Source: Erythrobacter sp.
Lineage (GTDB): Bacteria; Pseudomonadota; Alphaproteobacteria; Sphingomonadales; Sphingomonadaceae
DNA: 64,000 bases
Direction of reading: 5' to 3'
NCBI RefSeq assembly: GCF_035194505.1
Contig: NZ_CP136573.1
Location: 2,715,001 to 2,779,000 of the forward strand
Shown here: positions 1 through 8,759 of the stretch, piece after piece
Position numbering within the stretch: the stretch's first letter is position 1
Layout of the letters: each line of letters starts with the position of its first letter
Position numbers and translations under genes: made by a program
The notes under the pieces: generated by a model
Databases searched by the model: none
Told to the model about the DNA's origin: nothing
What the model saw: only the letters and a program-made list of their open reading frames with translations

Positions 1-2
1 CA

Positions 3-566
3 CCCTTCATGGACGCACAGCGCGCGATGAAGATCATCCGCGCCCGCGCGGGCGAGTTCGCGGTCGATCCGGGGCGCATCGGCATCATGGGTTTTTCGGC
101 AGGCGGGCATCTGGCGGGCTTCACCGCCTATCAGCCTGCCCGCGCGCTCTATGCCGGGGCCGACCGGTTCGAAGCGGTCTCGGCGCGGCCCGATTTTGCT
201 GTGCTGCTGTTCCCCGTGGTGACGCTGCGCAAGCCCTATGACACCACCCGCACCCGGCGCGAGATCGTGGGCGAGAAGGCCAGCGCGGCGGCCGAGACGG
301 CATGGTCGCTCGATACCTATGCCGCCAAGGATTCGCCGCCGACCATCATCTTTGCCGCAGCCGATGATCCGACCACGCCGCCGGGCCACGGGTTGCTCTT
401 GTTCGAGAAACTGGTGGCGGCAGGTGCCAGTGCCGAGTTACACCTGTTCCGCGACGGCGGACACGGTTGGGGTTTGGGCAACCCCGATCAGGTGATCAGC
501 CAATGGCCCGCTTTGTTCGAAAAGTGGGCACAAACACTAAAGATTGTTGAAAAACAGGGAGAATGA
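3..566 (+). CDS. Alpha/beta-hydrolase (esterase/peptidase-like), 5' truncated
   Basis: This is the C-terminal part of an alpha/beta-hydrolase of the acetyl-esterase / prolyl-oligopeptidase-like group. The frame is already open at the window edge (Pro-Phe before the first Met), so the true start lies outside. The nucleophile elbow G-F-S-A-G-G is visible about 27 residues in. A likely acid lies in A-A-D-D-P-T, and the catalytic His in D-G-G-H-G-W-G near the end, so the triad appears complete. The stop overlaps the start region of the following TonB receptor, which points to one transcript. A substrate such as an acylated sugar or a peptide ester is plausible from the neighbours, but the sequence does not show it. 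Confidence 0.8.
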   Translation, partial: PFMDAQRAMKIIRARAGEFAVDPGRIGIMGFSAGGHLAGFTAYQPARALYAGADRFEAVSARPDFAVLLFPVVTLRKPYDTTRTRREIVGEKASAAAETAWSLDTYAAKDSPPTIIFAAADDPTTPPGHGLLLFEKLVAAGASAELHLFRDGGHGWGLGNPDQVISQWPALFEKWAQTLKIVEKQGE

Positions 567-568
567 CA

Positions 569-3500
569 ATGTCGACGAAGCTTCTGGGCAAGCTGGCCCT
601 GATGTGCGGGGCGAGCCTGATCGCCGCCACCGCCGCCCATGCGCAAGACCCGGCGGCGAGCGCTCCGGTGGATGTGACCACCGCCGATGGCCAAACCTCC
701 GAGCGCGAGATCATCGTCACCGGCACCCAGATCCAGGGTGCCAAGATCAATGACGTGCTCCCGGTGACGGTGGTCGACGAGGTCGATATCCAGAACATCG
801 CCGCCTCCTCGGGTGACGAACTGTTCCGCGCGATCCCGCAGGCCGGCGCCGTCGCCTTCAACGAACAGAACGACGTCACCTCGAACAACGCGCGCGGCGA
901 CGTCGCCTCGATCAACCTGCGCGATCTCGGCACCGGCAACACCCTGCTGCTGATCAACGGCCGCCGCATGGTGCTGAACCCCGGCTTCCAGACCGAGTTG
1001 CTGGTGCCGGTGGTCAGCCCAGACACTAACGAAATCGCCCCGGGCAGCGTGCGGCGCCTCGAAGTGCTGCGTGACGGCGCCTCGGCGATCTATGGCGCCG
1101 ATGCGGTCGCGGGCGTGGTCAACACCGTGCTGCGCGGCAACCGCAAGGGCGGCTTCATCGAAGGCGAATGGCGCGCATCGGACGGCACCAGCCTCTACAG
1201 CACCCAGATCAACGGCGGCTACGGCTTCGATTTCGCCGACGGCCGCGCCAACCTCACCATCTATGGCGGCTATTTCTACGAAAACGGCCTGCCCGCTTCG
1301 GAGCGCGCCTATTCGCGTGATGACGACAAGCGTCCGCTGCTGGTCGGCACTCCGTTCGAGAACGACACCCAGTTCAACAACCGCAACACCTTCGGACCCT
1401 TCGGGCAGTTCGACATCCAGATCACCAACAACAACCTCACCCCGATCCGCGACGATGACTTCTACATCCAGCCCTCGACTTTCACGGGCTGCCGCTTTGA
1501 TCTGGGCAATGGCCTGTGCGCGCGCAACGGTGACAACCCGGCGGCCGAAGTGCGCTACAACCGCGCATTCGGCACCACGCTGATCAGCGAGAAAAAGCGC
1601 TACAACGCCGCGCTGCTGTTCAACTACGAATTCAGCGACAATATCGAAGGCTATTTCGAAGGCACCTTCTACCGCTCGGAAAGCAGCCGCAACATCACCC
1701 CGGCGGCGATCCTCAGCGCCGTGCCGGTCGGGATTTCGCGCAACGCCTACTGGAACCCGTTTGGTCCGGTGACCTTCCCGGGCGGCGCTGCCAACCCCAA
1801 CCGCCGGCCGGGCACCACCATTCCCACCGGCGGCGCAGACCTCATTATGGAGCGCTACCGCTTCGTCGATTCGGGCAATCGCACGGTTGACGTGGACAAG
1901 GATTCCTACCGCCTCGTCGCCGGCCTCAAGGGCAATTTCGGGGCATGGGATTTCGACACCGGCTTTGTCTATTCCGAAGCCAAGTCGACCGACCTTGAAG
2001 GCAACCGCGTCTCGCTGACCCTGCTCCAGCAGGCGATCAACCGCTCGACGCCGGACGCTTACAACCCCTTCAACGGCGGCTGCATCGACAACGTGGGCAA
2101 TGGCGATTGCACCCCCAACCCGCAGAGCTCGATCGATCCCTTCCTGATCGACGTGTTCCGCAAGGGCAAGACCACCCTCGCGCTCGCTGACTTCAAGGTC
2201 AGCAACAACGCGCTGTTCGGCCTGCCGGGCGGCGATGTCGGCATCGCGGCGGGGGTCGAGTGGCGGCGCGAAACCTTCATCGATGATCGCGATCCGCGCA
2301 TCGACGGCACGATCACCTGGCGCGACAGCGTCACCGGCGTGTTCGACGGCAGCGATGTGGTCGGCACCAGCGCCTCGCCCGATACCAGCGGTTCGCGCGA
2401 GGTCTATTCGGCCTTCGTCGAAACCTTCGTCCCGCTGGTGAGCGAGGACATGGATATCCCGCTGATCACCGCGCTCAACCTCCAGCTCGCCGGGCGCATG
2501 GAGCACTTCAAGGATATCGGCGAGACCGCCATCGTCCCGCGTGCTGCTGCTTCGTGGACCGTGGTTCCCGGCCTTATGGTGCGCGGTGCATGGTCGCAGG
2601 GCTTCCGCGCGCCGAACCTCGTGCAGGTCAATGACGAGGGCACCACGCGCTCGAACACCCGTGACGATTTCGTGCGCTGTCAGGCGCAGGTCGAACGCGG
2701 CCAGCTGGCCAACCTCGGCCTGTGTCCGGGCGAGGGTGTGATCAGCTTCCGTTCGGGCACCGATCAGCTCCAGCCCGAGGACAGCGAGAGCATCAACCTT
2801 GGCATCGTGCTCGAACCCAAGTTCATCCCGGGCCTGACGCTGACCGCCGACTACTGGCGCGTCAAGCAGACCGGGCTGGTCGGCACCTTCGGCGATGACA
2901 ACGCGATCGCGCTCGATCTGCTGCTGCGCCTCAACGGCAGCTTCAACCCCGCCGTGATCCGCAGCGCGCCGACGGCGGAGCAGATCGCGCTCTACACCGG
3001 CACGCGCCTGCAGCCGGCTGGCGACATCATTCGCGTGGAAGATCCCTATCTCAACCTCGACAGCCGCGTGTCGAAGGGCTGGGACTTCGGGCTGGCCTAC
3101 AATGTCCCCGATTTCGGTGCGGGCGATTTCCGCCTGCGCTTCAACGCGGCACGGCTCGACAGCTTCGTCCAGTCGGCAGGGGCTGACGGGCAGGAGCTGC
3201 TCGATGCGGTCGCCAGCGGCCAGCTGCCGCCCGAAGTCCGGATCGAAGGTCTGGGCCAGCTGCTCGAAATCGAAGGCCGTCCCAAGTGGCGCTTCAGCGG
3301 CGCGGTCAACTGGGGCAGCGGTCCGGTCGATGTGGCGCTGTTCGCCAGCTACGTCGGCAAGGTGTGGAACACCAGCGTGACCCGCGACGTGCCGATCGTC
3401 TCCACCGATCCCAATGCGAACTTCTTCCGCATTGACGACATGCTGACGATCAACACCTCGGTCAGCTACACGGTCGATAACGACACCGCGCTTGATGGCC

Positions 3501-3634
3501 TGCGCCTGCGGTTCGGGATCAACAACCTGTTCAACGAGGATCCGCCGCTGGCAGACGACACCTACGGCTTCCTGAGCCAGCTGCATTCGCCGCGTGGGCG
3601 GGTGTTCCGCGTCGAAGTGCGCAAGCCCTTCTGA
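569..3634 (+). CDS. TonB-dependent outer-membrane receptor
   Basis: This is a TonB-dependent receptor for energised uptake across the outer membrane. An in-frame ATG at 563 overlaps the upstream stop, but an AGGGAG ribosome site at 556-561 fits the ATG at 569 (7 nt), giving 1021 residues. A signal peptide ends near A-A-H-A-Q. A TonB-box-like segment (REIIVTG) follows, then a plug domain at about residues 55-170 with the typical LRDLG...LLLINGRR motif. The rest is a 22-strand-type barrel ending in a terminal Phe. It sits between a hydrolase and an M14 carboxypeptidase with 1-nt to few-nt overlaps, so it probably imports a peptide or ester-containing ligand. The ligand itself cannot be read from the sequence. 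Confidence 0.93.
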   Translation: MSTKLLGKLALMCGASLIAATAAHAQDPAASAPVDVTTADGQTSEREIIVTGTQIQGAKINDVLPVTVVDEVDIQNIAASSGDELFRAIPQAGAVAFNEQNDVTSNNARGDVASINLRDLGTGNTLLLINGRRMVLNPGFQTELLVPVVSPDTNEIAPGSVRRLEVLRDGASAIYGADAVAGVVNTVLRGNRKGGFIEGEWRASDGTSLYSTQINGGYGFDFADGRANLTIYGGYFYENGLPASERAYSRDDDKRPLLVGTPFENDTQFNNRNTFGPFGQFDIQITNNNLTPIRDDDFYIQPSTFTGCRFDLGNGLCARNGDNPAAEVRYNRAFGTTLISEKKRYNAALLFNYEFSDNIEGYFEGTFYRSESSRNITPAAILSAVPVGISRNAYWNPFGPVTFPGGAANPNRRPGTTIPTGGADLIMERYRFVDSGNRTVDVDKDSYRLVAGLKGNFGAWDFDTGFVYSEAKSTDLEGNRVSLTLLQQAINRSTPDAYNPFNGGCIDNVGNGDCTPNPQSSIDPFLIDVFRKGKTTLALADFKVSNNALFGLPGGDVGIAAGVEWRRETFIDDRDPRIDGTITWRDSVTGVFDGSDVVGTSASPDTSGSREVYSAFVETFVPLVSEDMDIPLITALNLQLAGRMEHFKDIGETAIVPRAAASWTVVPGLMVRGAWSQGFRAPNLVQVNDEGTTRSNTRDDFVRCQAQVERGQLANLGLCPGEGVISFRSGTDQLQPEDSESINLGIVLEPKFIPGLTLTADYWRVKQTGLVGTFGDDNAIALDLLLRLNGSFNPAVIRSAPTAEQIALYTGTRLQPAGDIIRVEDPYLNLDSRVSKGWDFGLAYNVPDFGAGDFRLRFNAARLDSFVQSAGADGQELLDAVASGQLPPEVRIEGLGQLLEIEGRPKWRFSGAVNWGSGPVDVALFASYVGKVWNTSVTRDVPIVSTDPNANFFRIDDMLTINTSVSYTVDNDTALDGLRLRFGINNLFNEDPPLADDTYGFLSQLHSPRGRVFRVEVRKPF

Positions 3635-4812
3635 TGATGAAGCGCCAGCAGCGGTTTGCCCTGCTGCTGGGGCTAGGATGGGCAACGGGGGCGTGCGTGC
3701 AGACGCCGCCTCCGGAGCCTGCCCCGTCGCCGGTTGTCGCAGGTTCGGCGTGCCGGACGGCGACGGCGAGCCTCCATTTCGATTTCGACGGAGCCTCGGC
3801 TTCGGCCTGTTCGGTGACGGGCGAGCGTGACTTCACGCTGCTGGTCACGCCCGAGCATTTCCCGCCGATCAACCCCAGCCCTTGGTATGCCTTCCGCTAT
3901 CAGGCTGAGGGCGATGCGCCGGTCACTGTGACGCTGCGCTATCTTGGCGGTTTTCACCGTTACGCGCCCAATTGGCGCAGCGGGGAGGAGACCCGCGATC
4001 TGGCGGCCGCAGTCAGCGATAATGGCGCAAAGGCCGTGATCGCCCTGCCGCCCGGGAGCGGTGTCGTCTCGGCGCAGGAAGTGATCGCGCCCGGCGATGC
4101 GGCCGCCGATCTCGCCCGCTGGAGCCGGCTGAGCGGTGCGCCGGTGTTCACCATCGGCTTTTCGCATGATGCACGGGCGATCGGGGCTATCCGTTTGGGG
4201 CGCGAGGATGCGCCGCGGCTGATCGTGCTGCTCGGCCGCCAGCATCCACCCGAGGTGACCGGTGCCATCGCGATGCGCGCCTTTGTCGATGCGCTTGCGG
4301 CCCGCGCGGACACGCTCGGCGATGTGCAGGTGCTGGTGGTGCCGATGCTCAATCCCGATGGCACGGCGCACGGCCATTGGCGGGCCAATCGCGGCGCGGT
4401 CGATTTGAACCGCGACTGGGGCCTATTCACCCAGCCCGAAACCCGCGCCGTCAAGGCGTGGCTTGATGCCCTGCCTTCAGGCGTGCGCCCGGCGCTGATG
4501 GTGGATTTCCACTCGACGGGGCGCAACCTGTTCTACGTGCAGGGCAAGGGCGAGGCGAGCGTAGACCAACAGCGCTTCCTTGCCGCATGGCTCGAAGGGC
4601 GCGAAACGGCGCTGGCGGGCTATCCCTTCACCATCGAGCCGCGCAACGCCAATCCCGGCAGCGGCACGGCCAAGAACTGGTTTCACCAGACCTATGCGAT
4701 CCCTTCCTACACCTACGAGGTGGGCGATGATGCGGACCGCCCCGCCACTGTCGCCGCAGCCCGGGCGCTGGCAGGCAGCCTGATCCCGGCGCTGGACGCT
4801 GCCAAGGACTAG
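3634..4812 (+). CDS. M14-family zinc carboxypeptidase, exported
   Basis: This is a zinc metallocarboxypeptidase. The start overlaps the receptor stop by 1 nt (TGATG), and a second ATG at 3637 is equally possible. A hydrophobic N-terminus ends in an Ala-Cys, a weak lipobox, so it may be a lipoprotein or a secreted enzyme. About 100 residues follow that resemble the N-terminal beta domain of cytosolic-carboxypeptidase-like (Nna1) M14 enzymes. The zinc motif HPPE gives His204 and Glu207, and the third ligand is His293 in D-F-H-S-T-G. An R-x-N-R-G-x-V-D-L-N-R-D substrate-binding segment and the catalytic Glu362 in Y-T-Y-E-V-G are also visible. All key residues are present. It probably trims peptides in the periplasm for or after TonB uptake. 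Confidence 0.9.
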   Translation: MMKRQQRFALLLGLGWATGACVQTPPPEPAPSPVVAGSACRTATASLHFDFDGASASACSVTGERDFTLLVTPEHFPPINPSPWYAFRYQAEGDAPVTVTLRYLGGFHRYAPNWRSGEETRDLAAAVSDNGAKAVIALPPGSGVVSAQEVIAPGDAAADLARWSRLSGAPVFTIGFSHDARAIGAIRLGREDAPRLIVLLGRQHPPEVTGAIAMRAFVDALAARADTLGDVQVLVVPMLNPDGTAHGHWRANRGAVDLNRDWGLFTQPETRAVKAWLDALPSGVRPALMVDFHSTGRNLFYVQGKGEASVDQQRFLAAWLEGRETALAGYPFTIEPRNANPGSGTAKNWFHQTYAIPSYTYEVGDDADRPATVAAARALAGSLIPALDAAKD

Positions 4813-4822
4813 CCGCGCGCCC

Positions 4823-5437
4823 TCAACAAAGCGCCCGCTCGCGCGCGATCATCGCGGCGTGGGTGCGGTTTCTGGCATCGAGCTTGCGGCAGATGGTCGT
4901 GACGTGGAGCTTGATGGTCGGCTCGCGCAGGTTGAGCTCGCGCGCGATTCCCTTGTTCGCATGGCCCGCACACAGGCCCGCCAGCACTTCGAGTTCGCGC
5001 CGCGAGAGGCCCGCCGGAGCGCCGCTTTCGGGTTGGCGCGAGGGGCGGTGCAGATCGAGCGGCATATAGACCTCGCCCGCCGCCATGAAGCGGATGGCAT
5101 TGACCAGCGAGCGCGCCGGCAGGGTCTTGGGCAGATAGCCTGCCGCGCCAGCTGCCAGCACGCGGTCGGCCACGCCCGCAGGGGCAAGGCCTGACATCAG
5201 CGCCACCGGACGCCCGCCGCTCGCGGCCATGGCGCGGTCGAGTCCGGCAAAACCGTCCATGCCCGGCATCCCGTAATCGAGCACCACCAGATCGAAGGGC
5301 GCAGGTGCCGCGGCAATCGCGGCGAGCGCCTGCGGCAGGTCGGCCACGGTCTCGACCACGAAGCCGCCTTCGGCTTCGAGATAGGAGCGCAGCACATCGC
5401 GCAGCAGCTCGTGGTCGTCGGCAATCAGGATGCGCAT
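4823..5437 (-). CDS. NarL/LuxR-type response regulator
   Basis: This is a 204-residue response regulator. The N-terminal receiver has the acidic pair in I-A-D-D-H and phospho-acceptor Asp54 in V-V-L-D-Y-G-M-P-G. A C-terminal LuxR-type helix-turn-helix (about residues 140-200) begins L-S-R-R-E-L-E-V-L and contains the I-K-x-H-V recognition pattern. A GGGAG site stands 10 nt before the ATG. The start overlaps the end of the upstream kinase fragment by 13 nt, so the pair is cotranscribed and this is the probable output regulator of that kinase. The fimbrial operon diverging from the kinase gene is a candidate target, which is inference. Confidence 0.93.
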   Translation of the reverse strand: MRILIADDHELLRDVLRSYLEAEGGFVVETVADLPQALAAIAAAPAPFDLVVLDYGMPGMDGFAGLDRAMAASGGRPVALMSGLAPAGVADRVLAAGAAGYLPKTLPARSLVNAIRFMAAGEVYMPLDLHRPSRQPESGAPAGLSRRELEVLAGLCAGHANKGIARELNLREPTIKLHVTTICRKLDARNRTHAAMIARERALC

Positions 5438-6270
5438 AGGGGTGTGCTCCCTGCCCGGGCCGCTTCGATCGCGGCGGCGGCGGCAACGGCCAGCTGGGTG
5501 GTTCCGGTGGGCTTGCCGATGACGCCGTCGAACAGCCCGATCTGGTTCTGGTGCAATTGGTGGACGCGGGGCAGGGCGGTGAGCAGCAGGATCGGCAGAT
5601 CATCGCGCACCTTGCGCAAGGCCCGCGCCAGCTGCGCGCCGTTCATCCCCGGCATATCGTAATCGGTGATCACCAGATCCCACGATGCGGCATCGTCACT
5701 GAGCGCGGTGATCGCGTCATGCGGATCGATGCAGGGACCGACTTCGGCGCCCACTTCCTCCAGCATCGCCACCAGCGTATCGGCCACGGTGGGATTGTCG
5801 TCCACCACCAGCACGGTCTTGCCGGCCAGCACGTTGCCGGCTGCCAGCATCGTGCCGGGCGCGCCTTGCGTATCGGCATCGGCTGGCTGGAGCGGCCACC
5901 AGACCTCGAAGATCGTGCCGCAATCGGGCCAGCTCTGGATCGCCAGTGCGCCGTCATTGCTGGCGATCACCCCTGCCACCACAGCAAGGCCAAGCCCTGT
6001 GCCGGCCTCGCCCTTGTGGGTGAAGAAGGGTTCGAACACGCGCTTCAGATCATCGGGCGCGATGCCGCAGCCGGTGTCGCTGACGCGGATCACGGCGGCA
6101 GGCACCTGCGGAAGGGTGCCGACCACGACTTCGCCGCTCGGCCGGTATTCCTGATTGGCGATCACTTCGAGCTTGATGCGCCCCACCTGCCCGGGCGGCA
6201 GCGCGTCGCGGGCATTGAGCGTGAGGTTCAGCACCACCTGATTGAGCTCGGTATCATCGGTCAGCGCCAT
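5425..6270 (-). CDS. Histidine-kinase ATPase plus receiver half of a split hybrid kinase
   Basis: This is the catalytic half of a hybrid histidine kinase. It begins at an ATG that overlaps the stop of the sensor half (TGATG), although the same frame is open up to a GTG at 6351. The N box (N-Q-V-V-L-N-L-T-L-N-A-R-D-A), G1 box (D-T-G-C-G-I), F box and G2 box (G-T-G-L-G-L) are intact. A receiver domain follows with D-D near its start and the acceptor Asp in V-I-T-D-Y-D-M-P-G. The part upstream of the N box lies in the other reading frame, so the product joins with the sensor half only if the frame is changed near 6280. It could be a pseudogene half, a sequencing artefact or a separately translated ATPase-receiver protein. 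Confidence 0.8.
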   Translation of the reverse strand: MALTDDTELNQVVLNLTLNARDALPPGQVGRIKLEVIANQEYRPSGEVVVGTLPQVPAAVIRVSDTGCGIAPDDLKRVFEPFFTHKGEAGTGLGLAVVAGVIASNDGALAIQSWPDCGTIFEVWWPLQPADADTQGAPGTMLAAGNVLAGKTVLVVDDNPTVADTLVAMLEEVGAEVGPCIDPHDAITALSDDAASWDLVITDYDMPGMNGAQLARALRKVRDDLPILLLTALPRVHQLHQNQIGLFDGVIGKPTGTTQLAVAAAAAIEAARAGSTPLCAS

Positions 6271-7898
6271 CAGCGGGAAGGGGGCAGCTCCAGTTCGATG
6301 CGGTGGAGCGGATCGGTGAGGCTCGGGGCGACCAGATCGCGCACGTCCCACAAGGTGCGGCGCAGATCGACAAGGCGCGGATGCGGCACGCGGCGGCCCA
6401 GCGTCAGCAGCTTCTCCACCAGCCCCGCCGCCGTCGAAGCGGCCGACTGGATGCGCAGGGCATGGTGGCGGACCTTTTCGTTCTCGGTGTTGCGCAGCAA
6501 TTCGGCCGTGCCGGAGATCGCGGCGATGAGATTGTTGAAATCATGCGCGATGCCGCTCGCCAGCTGGCCCACGACTTCCTGCCGCTGCGCCAGCATCAGC
6601 TGTTCGCGCAGGCGCGCCTTCTCGCGCTCCGCCACCCGCCGGTCCCCCACATCGCGGGTGACGCACACGATCCCGCCCTCTGGCGAAAGCGAGAGAGCGA
6701 TTTCCTGTTCGATCGGCGAACCGTCGCGCTTGCGACCCTGGGTCTCGCCGCGCCACTGGCCGGCGGAGAACAGGATCGGCATGGCCTCCTCGCGGATCCG
6801 GTCAGCCTCGAGCGGATCGTAGAGTGCGCTCCATTGCCGGCCGATCAGAGGCTCGGGTGCATCATAGCCGAACATGGTGGCGTGGGCACGGTTCATGAAG
6901 ATGAAGGCGCCATCGGCATCGGTGATGGCGATCCCGTCGTCCGAAGCCTCGATTGCGGCCACCTGTCGGGCGAGTCTTGCCTCGGTGACGACGCGCTCGT
7001 CCTCGGCCTGTTTGCGCGCGGTGATGTCGCGGATGATCGCGGCGAAGCCCTCGGGCCCGCCCGCACCATCGCCCTCGGCCGGCCACATGGCGAGCGAGAG
7101 TTCGACCGGGATTTCGTGACCGGCCTTGCAGATGGCCGGCACCTCGACCGTCCGGCCCACGAGCTTGATCGGCCCGCGCGTCCGCAACCGCGCCACGCCC
7201 GCATGGTGCCCGGCGCGGTGGCGATCGGGGATGATCACGTCGAGCGTCTGGCCGATGGCTTCTTCGGCGCTCCACCCGAACATCGTCTCGGCGGCGCGGT
7301 TCCACAGGGTGATGCGGCTGTCGGCATCGGCACAGACGAAGGCATCGGTCGTGGTTTGCGCGATCAGCTGCGAGATGCGCTGGTCGTGCCGGATGCGGCG
7401 GCTTTCGAGCAGGGCGACGACCTGGCCGGCCATCAGCGTAAGGATGTCGGCATCGCGGCTGGTGAAGCGCGCGCGGGGGGCCGGATCAATGACGCACAGC
7501 GTGCCGATGCGGTGGCCATCGGCCAGCACCAGCGGCGCACCGGCATAGAAGCGGATGTTGGGATCGCCGGTCACCAGCGGGTTTTCGGCAAAGCGCGGGT
7601 CGCTGGAGGCGTCGTGCACCACCATCACGTTGTCGCTCACGATGGTGTGGCCGCAGAAGCTGTGGCGGCGGCAGGTCTGCCTTGCCGCAAGGCCATGGCG
7701 CGATTTGAACCACTGGCGGTCGGCATCGACCAGACTGACGAGCGCGATCGCGGTGTCGAAGCGGTCGGCTGCCAGCCGCGTGATCACGTCAAGCTCGCTG
7801 TCCGGCGCCGTGTCGAGCACGCACAGTGCTTCCAGCGCGGCGAGGCGTGCGGGCTCGTCGGGAAGCACCGGGGGCTGGGAGGGATCGGGCGGGGTCAT
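6270..7898 (-). CDS. Sensor half of a split hybrid histidine kinase (GAF-PAS-PAS-HisKA)
   Basis: This 542-residue product holds a GAF domain at about residues 25-170, with the F-C-G-H-T-I and G-x-L-C-V-I-D signatures of sphingomonad GAF kinases. Two PAS domains follow (about 175-290 and 305-420), then a HisKA dimerisation helix with phospho-acceptor His452 in G-I-A-H-D-F-N-N. It ends abruptly after L-E-L-P-P-S-R, just before an ATPase domain should start. That domain is present immediately downstream in the -1 frame. There is no transmembrane segment, so sensing is probably cytoplasmic. It diverges from the DUF4402 fimbrial operon. Confidence 0.85.
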   Translation of the reverse strand: MTPPDPSQPPVLPDEPARLAALEALCVLDTAPDSELDVITRLAADRFDTAIALVSLVDADRQWFKSRHGLAARQTCRRHSFCGHTIVSDNVMVVHDASSDPRFAENPLVTGDPNIRFYAGAPLVLADGHRIGTLCVIDPAPRARFTSRDADILTLMAGQVVALLESRRIRHDQRISQLIAQTTTDAFVCADADSRITLWNRAAETMFGWSAEEAIGQTLDVIIPDRHRAGHHAGVARLRTRGPIKLVGRTVEVPAICKAGHEIPVELSLAMWPAEGDGAGGPEGFAAIIRDITARKQAEDERVVTEARLARQVAAIEASDDGIAITDADGAFIFMNRAHATMFGYDAPEPLIGRQWSALYDPLEADRIREEAMPILFSAGQWRGETQGRKRDGSPIEQEIALSLSPEGGIVCVTRDVGDRRVAEREKARLREQLMLAQRQEVVGQLASGIAHDFNNLIAAISGTAELLRNTENEKVRHHALRIQSAASTAAGLVEKLLTLGRRVPHPRLVDLRRTLWDVRDLVAPSLTDPLHRIELELPPSR

Positions 7899-8200
7899 GG
7901 CAGTGGCTGGTCCGGCAATAGTCTGGGTTTGGTTTCAGATTCCCTGTTTCACGCCCGCAATGCGCGCGCAATCCGGCCTTATGGGCATGAAATCCTATCC
8001 TTTCGTATACGTCACCCCCTGCCTCCGTAGGCATACCTATGTCTCTGGCTGAAGCCCGCTAACCATCCGGCAGCGCGACCCCTGCTTGCGCGCCGCCGGA
8101 TATCCCCTCGCGCCAATGACAGGACGGGCGCGGCCCGGCATCTGTAGTTCAGCCACGGCACAACGCCGCTGGACGAGACCAACCAGAAAGGACCTACCCA
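7899..8200. promoter_or_regulatory. Divergent intergenic region with a TAGG-N4-CCTA dyad
   Basis: This 302-bp stretch separates the kinase gene (minus) from the DUF4402 gene (plus) and holds no convincing gene. An AGAAAGGA ribosome site for the pilin gene lies just before 8201. An imperfect dyad TAGGCATACCTA at 8028-8039 has the size and symmetry of a NarL/LuxR-type site and could be bound by the regulator encoded at 4823-5437. That link is inference. Confidence 0.35.
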
Positions 8201-8692
8201 ATGAACAAGCTGTTTGCCGGAGCCGTCGTGCTCGCCTCGCTCGCTGCCGCCACCTCGGCCAATGCCCAGTCGGCTGATGCCGGCGCCGGTGCGAAGATCA
8301 TCGCCCCGCTCGAAATCTCCAACGTCGCCGATCTCTACTTCGGCACCGTCGCGCCTTCGACCACGGTTGCCGACCGCGTCGTCGTGCTGGCCGACGGCAG
8401 CCGCAAGTGCGGCCCGGCGCTGACCTGCCTCACCGCCGATCACACCGCTGCGGCCTTCGCCGTGACCGGTGAAGCCGACGCTTTCTACACCATCTCGCTC
8501 CCCAAGGAGATCAAGATCGCGAACGAGAACGGCACCGCCATGCTGGTGTCGGAATTCACCGGCTCGAAGTCGGGCGGCCAGCTGCTCAAGGGTGAAGACA
8601 GCTTCACCGTCGGTGGCGCACTCGATGTCGGCGTGCGTCAGGAAGCCGGCAAGTACACCGGTAGCTTCACCGTCGCTGTCGAATACCAGTAA
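8201..8692 (+). CDS. DUF4402 domain protein, putative pilin subunit
   Basis: This is a 163-residue exported protein. A signal peptide ends at A-N-A-Q, followed by a DUF4402-type beta-sandwich (I-I-A-P-L-E-I-S-N...L-Y-F-G-T-V and a C-terminal G-x-Y-T-G-S-F-T-V-x-V-x-Y-Q). Two cysteines in the middle could form a disulfide. The C-terminal strand alternates in the way chaperone-usher subunits do. It is the first gene of an operon with a PapD-like chaperone and an usher-like protein, so it is most likely the major structural subunit of a surface fibre. DUF4402 proteins are commonly found beside such genes in alphaproteobacteria. Confidence 0.85.
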   Translation: MNKLFAGAVVLASLAAATSANAQSADAGAGAKIIAPLEISNVADLYFGTVAPSTTVADRVVVLADGSRKCGPALTCLTADHTAAAFAVTGEADAFYTISLPKEIKIANENGTAMLVSEFTGSKSGGQLLKGEDSFTVGGALDVGVRQEAGKYTGSFTVAVEYQ

Positions 8693-8759
8693 TCCAGCTC
8701 CCGACCCCCACCCGCCAGACCCCCAAAGACCAACCCCTGCCATTGTAAGGTCTTTTCCC

